This document shows, one piece after another, positions 31,860 through 37,234 of a stretch of DNA of 37,234 bases. The notes under the pieces are model-generated. The model was not told the DNA's origin, did not search any database, and was given only the letters and a program-made list of their open reading frames with translations. The position numbers and the translations under genes are program-made. Position 1 is the stretch's first letter; every line of letters starts with the position of its first letter. Source of the stretch: Muribaculaceae bacterium (lineage in GTDB: Bacteria; Bacteroidota; Bacteroidia; Bacteroidales; Muribaculaceae); contig JAFZSO010000007.1 of NCBI GenBank assembly GCA_017619355.1, positions 1 to 37,234 on the forward strand, read 5' to 3'.

Positions 31860-33374
31860 ATGATCAACTTCACACCCATAGCCCGCAAGCACTTCATCGA
31901 CCGGCTGCACACGCAGCTGCAATATAAGGACTATGCCGACAGCATTCAGCAAGGCGAACTGGTGAAACTCATTGAGCGCGCCGCCCTAACCACGATTGGC
32001 CGCAAGTACAATTTCTCGCGCGTGCGCACTTACAAGCAGTTTGCCAGCACAGTGCCGCTGTACCGCTACGAGGACCTGCGCCCCATGATCATGCGCATGG
32101 TGAACGGCGAGAAAGATGTGCTGTGGCCGGGCCGCACTTTCCACTTCGCCCAATCGTCGGGCACGAGCGACGGCAAGAGCAAGTACATACCCATCACCAC
32201 CACCGCCCTGCGCAAAAACCACTATCAGGGCGGCAGCGATGTGGTGTCGCACTACCTGAACCTGAACCCCGAGAGCCGCCTGTTCTCCGGCAAAGGTTTT
32301 ATACTGGGCGGCAGTTTTGCCAACGAACTGAAACTGAAGCCCGGCACCCATGTGGGCGACCTCTCGGCCACGCTCATCAACAACATCAACCCTGTGGTGA
32401 ACCTGTTCAGGGTGCCCAGCAAGCGCATCGCGCTCATGGAAGACTGGAGCGAGAAACTGCCCGCACTGGTGGAGGCAAGCATGAACGAAAATGTCACTAA
32501 CCTGAGCGGTGTGCCATCGTGGTTCCTCACAGTGCTCAAAGAGGTGCTCAAACGCAAGGGAGCCAGCTGCATTCACGAGGTGTGGCCCAATTTGGAAGTA
32601 TTCTTCCACGGCGGCATCGCCTTTGCGCCCTATCGCGAGCAGTATGAGAAGATTTGTGACATGAGCAAGATGCACTTCCTCGACACCTACAATGCCAGCG
32701 AAGGCTTCTTTGCCGTGCAGAGCAGTTGGGAATCGACCGCGATGCTCCTGCTGCTCGATGTGGGCGTATTCTACGAGTTCATCCCCCTCGACGACATCGA
32801 CAGCAGCGCTCCCGAAGTGTATCCTATCTGGGAGATTGAAGCCGGCAAGACCTACGAACTGGTGATAACCGCGTGCAACGGACTATGGCGCTACCGCATT
32901 GGCGACACTGTGACCATCGAGCAGACCAACCCCGTAAAAATCAAGATAGCGGGACGCACCAAGAGTTTCATCAACGCCTTTGGCGAAGAACTCATGGTGC
33001 ATAATGCCGACGACGCCATCACCGCCGCCTCGGCGGCAACAGGAGCTGAGGTGCTCAACTACACCGCAGCACCCGTCTATGCCGGTGATAACACACACGG
33101 TTGCCATCAGTGGCTCATAGAATTCTCAAAGAAACCTGCCAAGCTCGATACATTTATGCAAATTCTCGACAAGCGGCTGCAAGAAGTGAACAGCGACTAT
33201 GCCGCCAAACGCAGCGGCAGCATCTTCCTCGACGCCCCCACACTCACGGTGGCCGAGGAGGGACTGTTTGACCGCTGGCTGGGCTCCACCGGCAAACTGG
33301 GCGGTCAGCGTAAGATTCCACGGTTGAGCAACAACCGCGATACCATCGACGACATGCTAACATTCAACCATTAA
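31860..33374 (+). CDS. GH3-family acyl-adenylating enzyme
   Basis: GH3 enzymes adenylate a carboxylic acid with ATP and pass it to an amino acid; plant members conjugate auxin and jasmonate. The ATP-binding motif I is FAQSSGTSDGKSKYIP (96-111). Motif II is FLDTYNASEGFFAVQ and motif III is YELVITACNGLWRYRIGDTV, all in order. The C-terminal cap is present and the length of 504 aa is normal for bacterial members. The ATG at 31855 runs into a stop after two codons, so 31860 is the start. The substrate of bacterial GH3 homologues is not known. A small membrane protein follows after 12 bases. Confidence 0.9.
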   Translation: MINFTPIARKHFIDRLHTQLQYKDYADSIQQGELVKLIERAALTTIGRKYNFSRVRTYKQFASTVPLYRYEDLRPMIMRMVNGEKDVLWPGRTFHFAQSSGTSDGKSKYIPITTTALRKNHYQGGSDVVSHYLNLNPESRLFSGKGFILGGSFANELKLKPGTHVGDLSATLINNINPVVNLFRVPSKRIALMEDWSEKLPALVEASMNENVTNLSGVPSWFLTVLKEVLKRKGASCIHEVWPNLEVFFHGGIAFAPYREQYEKICDMSKMHFLDTYNASEGFFAVQSSWESTAMLLLLDVGVFYEFIPLDDIDSSAPEVYPIWEIEAGKTYELVITACNGLWRYRIGDTVTIEQTNPVKIKIAGRTKSFINAFGEELMVHNADDAITAASAATGAEVLNYTAAPVYAGDNTHGCHQWLIEFSKKPAKLDTFMQILDKRLQEVNSDYAAKRSGSIFLDAPTLTVAEEGLFDRWLGSTGKLGGQRKIPRLSNNRDTIDDMLTFNH

Positions 33375-33386
33375 AACCTAACGGCT

Positions 33387-33668
33387 ATGAAACCCTCAGA
33401 CATAAATAAATTATCGCCCCGCGGCTTCAGGACCGTAGTGTACATCTCACTGCTGCCAGTGCTGCTGTGGCCCTTGCTGATGATCAATGCACACCAGCTC
33501 CAAACAAGTACTGAACGATTCCTGATGCTCGCCATGCCCGTTTATGCGCTGGCTGCAGGCTATCTGGCATATCGGTGCTATGACGAACGCCCCTATGTGT
33601 CGTGGGTCATACTGGCCGTACTGTGGCTCTCCTATCTGGCATTTGCCGTAATGATGCTTATGCATTAA
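33387..33668 (+). CDS. Small three-TM membrane protein
   Basis: The 93 residues contain three hydrophobic segments (about 16-34, 44-62 and 70-92) and no recognised family. It starts 12 bases after the GH3 stop and is probably co-transcribed. Confidence 0.7.
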   Translation: MKPSDINKLSPRGFRTVVYISLLPVLLWPLLMINAHQLQTSTERFLMLAMPVYALAAGYLAYRCYDERPYVSWVILAVLWLSYLAFAVMMLMH

Positions 33669-33680
33669 TTGCTCTATTCT

Positions 33681-33711
33681 TTTGTATTTTAATTAATTAT
33701 ACCTATTTTTG
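33681..33711 (+). promoter_or_regulatory. Bacteroidetes-type promoter for the EF-hand/LRR gene
   Basis: TTTG (33681-33684), 19 bases, TATTTTTG (33704-33711). The ATG at 33813 leaves a leader of about 95 bases, AT-rich with no obvious structure. Confidence 0.75.
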
Positions 33712-33812
33712 CACTTAAAGCTCAGTTGCAAAGTGCATTGAACTCATTGAAAACACCAACTATAAACCTAATAATCAACCTGTTAACAATAAATAAATAA
33801 AATATTACGACT

Positions 33813-36800
33813 ATGAAAAAAATCCTACTATTGCTTTTTGCGGTCATCACCCTTCAGGGATGGGCCTACGAGGATGTCTATGACTTCTCGACGCAACAAG
33901 CCATGCTCAACAATGGCTTTACCCAAAACGAGATCAATAGCTTTGCCCAGTTCCAGTCACGCACATTCAATGGCTCGTATGGCAGTTCTGTGGTTTATCA
34001 TTTTGGTCTTCTCCATAGCGGCAGCACATATTGCTTGAGTGGCATGAATGCATCATACTCTCAGCAGTATTTTGGAGAGGCTTTTGATGGCTATATTCAT
34101 ATAGAGGCCAATGAAGGCTATGTTATCACAAACATGTTGGTAGAAACCCCCTCTGATTACACTGCGCAGCACCATTTAATCCTTGACGATAGTGGAGAGC
34201 AAACAGGCTCCATCACTATCATGGACAATACTATAGAATGGTACAATTCCAATGGAGTTTCTCATCTGAACATCAGGGGACTTGACACCTACATGTTTAA
34301 TGTGTCAAAAATCACCGTCACCTACGACAAAGTGATGGCGGATGTGGACATTAACGAAGAGAATTTCCCCGATACTTTCTTCCGCAACTATGTGCTGCAG
34401 TGGCTTGACTACAATCACGACGGCAAGCTGCAGCGCAGCGAGGCCACCAGCATAGCCGGTTTTGATGGAGGCTTCAACGAAAAAGGCATCACCTCGCTCA
34501 AGGGCATTGAGTACTTCACCGAAATTCTTACGCTCAGCGCCACCTACAATCAGTTCACAGAACTTGACCTGAGCAAGAACACCAAGTTGCAGAAGCTTAA
34601 TCTCGAGGGCAACCACAATCTCACCAGCCTGGATCTGAGTGCCAATACCGAGCTACTTGAGATCCATTGCCCCATGTGCGACCTGAGGGCACTTGATGTA
34701 TCGGCATTAACCAAACTCACTCTGCTCTGCTGCTCTTATAACCAGATTTCCAGCCTCAATGTGAATCAAAACACTGCCCTAGTTGATCTGGACTTCACAA
34801 ACAATACCGTGAACAATATTGATTTATCCCAAAACTCAGAGATTGAGTTTCTCAATTGCGGATCTAACCAACTCACAAGTCTGAACCTTTTCAATAATTC
34901 AAAGCTACGGCAAGTGAACTGCCAAGACAACCAAATCAGCGAACTTAACTTCAGCAATAAGCCCGATCTGGTGGGGGTAAACTGTTACGACAACCAAATC
35001 AAACTTGCAGCCATGACACAGTTGGTGAACTCGCTGCGTGAAAACGATATCCCTGCCCCACCCTTCTTACCGATAGATGTGCTCCACAAGCATGCCAACA
35101 AAGCCAGCGAGGGCAATGAATTCTCACCAGAACTTGCTCTCTTGTGCCTGAACAAGGGATGGAAACCATCGGTTTGGGACGACAACGAGGGAACGGTTGA
35201 ATATGCAATCGAAATCAAGGAGGAACTCTTTCCTGATGCCAACTTCCGTACCCGCTTGCATCAGCCATATATCGACAAGAATCGAGACGGATGGCTTCAA
35301 ATGAGCGAATTGACTGTCACCGATCTGGACCTTGCCGATGCCAACATTGCCTCATTGAAGGGAATTGAGTTCTTCCCATTGCTGGAAGCCGCTTATATTT
35401 CTAATAATCAAATTACCACAGTTGATTTTAGCGGCAATCAAAGAATCAGGAATATAACTTGTAACAACAATCAACTCAAGGGAAAAGGTGTCGACGACAT
35501 GATTGCCAGCCTGCCCACGCTCCCCGCCTTCTCTGATGCCGCATATGCTGAAGGTGATATTTATGCCATGTGGCACACTGGCGAAGGCAACGCCTTCAAC
35601 ACGATTCAGGTGGATGCCGCAGCCGCCAAGGGCTGGGTGGTGAGGCTTCACGATGAACCAAGTAACGGCTGGGGACCCTATGCAGGCAGCAACAACATTG
35701 CATTTGTAAGTGAAAGGACCAAGGCTGCGTGCGTGAGCCGTTTCGATACCAATGGCGATGGCGAACTCAGCTTGGCTGAGGCTGCCGCCGTAACCAAAAC
35801 CATGCTTGGCAACAACCCATTCCACAACAGCGACAGCATCGATTACTTCGACGAGTTCAAGTACTTTACAGGACTCGGAACCAGTCTGCCGAATCAAGCC
35901 TTCTACACCTTCAAAACCCTTAAAACCATCACTTTGCCTGAAGGTTTGACATCGACATCATCGTCTTGCTTCCAAGGCTGCAGCGCACTTGAGCGGGCCA
36001 CGCTGCCCAGCACATTAAAAACCATCGACATGCTGTCATTCCAGAGCTGCACAAGTCTTGAGAGCATTGACTTGCCCGAAGGTCTTACACATATCACCAC
36101 GCAGGTCTTCTACGGCGCATCGGCACTGAAGAGACTTGACTTGCCTTCCACAATGCAATACATCGGCCAGAATGCTTGTGCTGGCTGTGTAAACCTTGAG
36201 GAAGTCACCTATTCAGGCTCAGCCTTAAAAGTCGGCGACAGGGCCTTCAGATATTGCAGCAAACTCGCAACCTTCCCGTTTGAGCATGTAACAAGCATCG
36301 ATTATCGGGCATTCGAGAACACCGCGCTCACCTATGTTACAATACCCGCAACATGTACCAACATTGGTTTCTCTGCCTTCAACAAGACCAACCAGAGCCA
36401 ATCCTGCACTGTTGAACTGTTGAGATATCACTATGATGTGTACGACAGTTCTTCAGAGAACAGCAGCAAGGAGGGACTTCACTTGCCCATCGTGAACTCA
36501 AACAGTCTCATGTATATTGACCGAAGCTACTTCCACGAGGCATATAATGTGACTACCCAAGGCCGCACAGAGATTCAAATTCTCATACCTCCAGTGCCAT
36601 CGGGTATCGCTTTCTTCTCATGCGAAAAACCCATGCAACTGACATCCTATAACCATAAGGCCTACTACGTCGAGTCGTTTGACCAGCAGCGCAAGGTATT
36701 TGTGGCCAAACCCATCAACAACGATTACATCATTCCCGATAACACCGGTGTAATCCTCAAGGGCCTTTATACCAAAGGCGTCAATCACTTCATGCAAGCC

Positions 36801-37234
36801 GCAAATGATTCGCAATACTATCCGAGCGGCAACCTACTTTCGCCTGTGACTGAAGGTGACACAATCGTTGAAGGCGGACAGAATGTGAACTTCATGTGGG
36901 ATTTAGGTTATAGCGGAACCGCTTATCAAGAAGGTGATGAACTTTCTGTTTTTGCCATGGTGACCACCGACCCCGTATGGGTAGGTGAGGGATCTTGTTA
37001 CCTGACAGCACCGCCAAGCATCTTTGGAAATGTCGACATCACTCCAGGCACTAAGTTTGAAGTCGTATTTGAGGAAGAACAGGCCCTTCCGGGCGATGCC
37101 AACGAAGATTACAGCGTTGATGTGCTTGACGTCACTACAATCATCAACTACATCATTGGCAAAAACCCGAGCCCATTCAACTTCGTCAATGCTGATGTGA
37201 ACGGAGACAATTCAGTGAACGTGATGGATGTGAC
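33813..37234 (+). CDS. Secreted EF-hand/leucine-rich-repeat protein with C-terminal dockerin (partial)
   Basis: Open from the ATG to the window edge: 1140 complete codons, no stop. The signal peptide is at 1-18 (MKKILLLLFAVITLQGWA), followed by a beta-rich domain to about 175. Three modules follow, each opened by an EF-hand loop: D199 (DYNHDGKLQRSE) with short LRRs of the LTSLDLSxNT type to about 400; D488 (DKNRDGWLQMSE) with about three LRRs; D645 (DTNGDGELSLAE) with BspA/LRR_5-type repeats (about 690-870, units like LPEGLTHITTQVFYGASAL). After a region of about 200 residues, a dockerin begins at D1095 (GDANEDYSVDVLDVTTIINYI) and is cut by the edge. Probably a surface or secreted binding protein. 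It has its own promoter. Confidence 0.9.
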   Translation, partial: MKKILLLLFAVITLQGWAYEDVYDFSTQQAMLNNGFTQNEINSFAQFQSRTFNGSYGSSVVYHFGLLHSGSTYCLSGMNASYSQQYFGEAFDGYIHIEANEGYVITNMLVETPSDYTAQHHLILDDSGEQTGSITIMDNTIEWYNSNGVSHLNIRGLDTYMFNVSKITVTYDKVMADVDINEENFPDTFFRNYVLQWLDYNHDGKLQRSEATSIAGFDGGFNEKGITSLKGIEYFTEILTLSATYNQFTELDLSKNTKLQKLNLEGNHNLTSLDLSANTELLEIHCPMCDLRALDVSALTKLTLLCCSYNQISSLNVNQNTALVDLDFTNNTVNNIDLSQNSEIEFLNCGSNQLTSLNLFNNSKLRQVNCQDNQISELNFSNKPDLVGVNCYDNQIKLAAMTQLVNSLRENDIPAPPFLPIDVLHKHANKASEGNEFSPELALLCLNKGWKPSVWDDNEGTVEYAIEIKEELFPDANFRTRLHQPYIDKNRDGWLQMSELTVTDLDLADANIASLKGIEFFPLLEAAYISNNQITTVDFSGNQRIRNITCNNNQLKGKGVDDMIASLPTLPAFSDAAYAEGDIYAMWHTGEGNAFNTIQVDAAAAKGWVVRLHDEPSNGWGPYAGSNNIAFVSERTKAACVSRFDTNGDGELSLAEAAAVTKTMLGNNPFHNSDSIDYFDEFKYFTGLGTSLPNQAFYTFKTLKTITLPEGLTSTSSSCFQGCSALERATLPSTLKTIDMLSFQSCTSLESIDLPEGLTHITTQVFYGASALKRLDLPSTMQYIGQNACAGCVNLEEVTYSGSALKVGDRAFRYCSKLATFPFEHVTSIDYRAFENTALTYVTIPATCTNIGFSAFNKTNQSQSCTVELLRYHYDVYDSSSENSSKEGLHLPIVNSNSLMYIDRSYFHEAYNVTTQGRTEIQILIPPVPSGIAFFSCEKPMQLTSYNHKAYYVESFDQQRKVFVAKPINNDYIIPDNTGVILKGLYTKGVNHFMQAANDSQYYPSGNLLSPVTEGDTIVEGGQNVNFMWDLGYSGTAYQEGDELSVFAMVTTDPVWVGEGSCYLTAPPSIFGNVDITPGTKFEVVFEEEQALPGDANEDYSVDVLDVTTIINYIIGKNPSPFNFVNADVNGDNSVNVMDV

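Overview
The window looks like a chromosomal segment of a gut-type Bacteroidales (Muribaculaceae or Prevotella relatives are the best guess). Three things point there. The promoters fit the Bacteroidetes primary-sigma pattern (TTG, 19-20 bp, TAnnTTTG). Starts are preceded by A-rich leaders rather than Shine-Dalgarno sequences. Gene content includes DUF721/DciA next to recF, a cmk-ispH pair, a RecF-PhoH cluster, dockerin-tagged secreted proteins and EF-hand/LRR surface proteins. Genus-level placement is inference.

Layout. 1-141: broken end of an IS3-like element. 314-2680: topA with its own promoter and a strong terminator. 2825-7577: a two-gene operon encoding a receiver-receiver-PPDK_N protein with no swivel domain and a long coiled-coil protein ending in a sliding-clamp-type QMSLF tail. 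7580-7710: palindromic 29-bp repeats between convergent operons. 7702-10186 (minus): a PfkB-fold protein with degraded catalytic motifs, a TPR-like protein and ribH. 10307-14257 (minus): phoH, a rhodanese/metallo-beta-lactamase fusion, recF, a DciA-like gene and a hotdog thioesterase. 14339-16013 (plus): an RsmI-like methyltransferase and a YycJ-like hydrolase. 16028-19482 (minus): cmk, ispH, an RsiV/DUF3298-like membrane protein and a Fic protein.

19635-23916 (plus): a DUF4332 protein, a small dockerin protein overlapping a U32/TrhP-like gene, a small lipoprotein and a zinc-ribbon membrane protein with a Gln/Pro repeat. 23979-24875 (minus): an AraC-family regulator, divergent from 25035-30910 (plus), a complete efflux operon (TolC, HlyD, fused double ATPase, two ABC-2 permeases) of YbhGFSR type. 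31037-31642 (minus): rnhB. 31860-33668 (plus): a GH3-family adenylating enzyme and a small membrane protein. 33813 to the end: a large secreted EF-hand/LRR protein that runs off the window inside a dockerin domain.

Most of the window is housekeeping (DNA topology and repair, isoprenoid, riboflavin and nucleotide synthesis). The least understood parts are the PPDK_N/coiled-coil pair, the PfkB pseudokinase operon, the rhodanese-MBL fusion, the BRO-N-like/Fic protein and the dockerin proteins. No tRNA, rRNA or CRISPR array was seen. No gene-free stretch exceeds 300 bases; the longest is 20043-20328, which holds a hairpin and a promoter.
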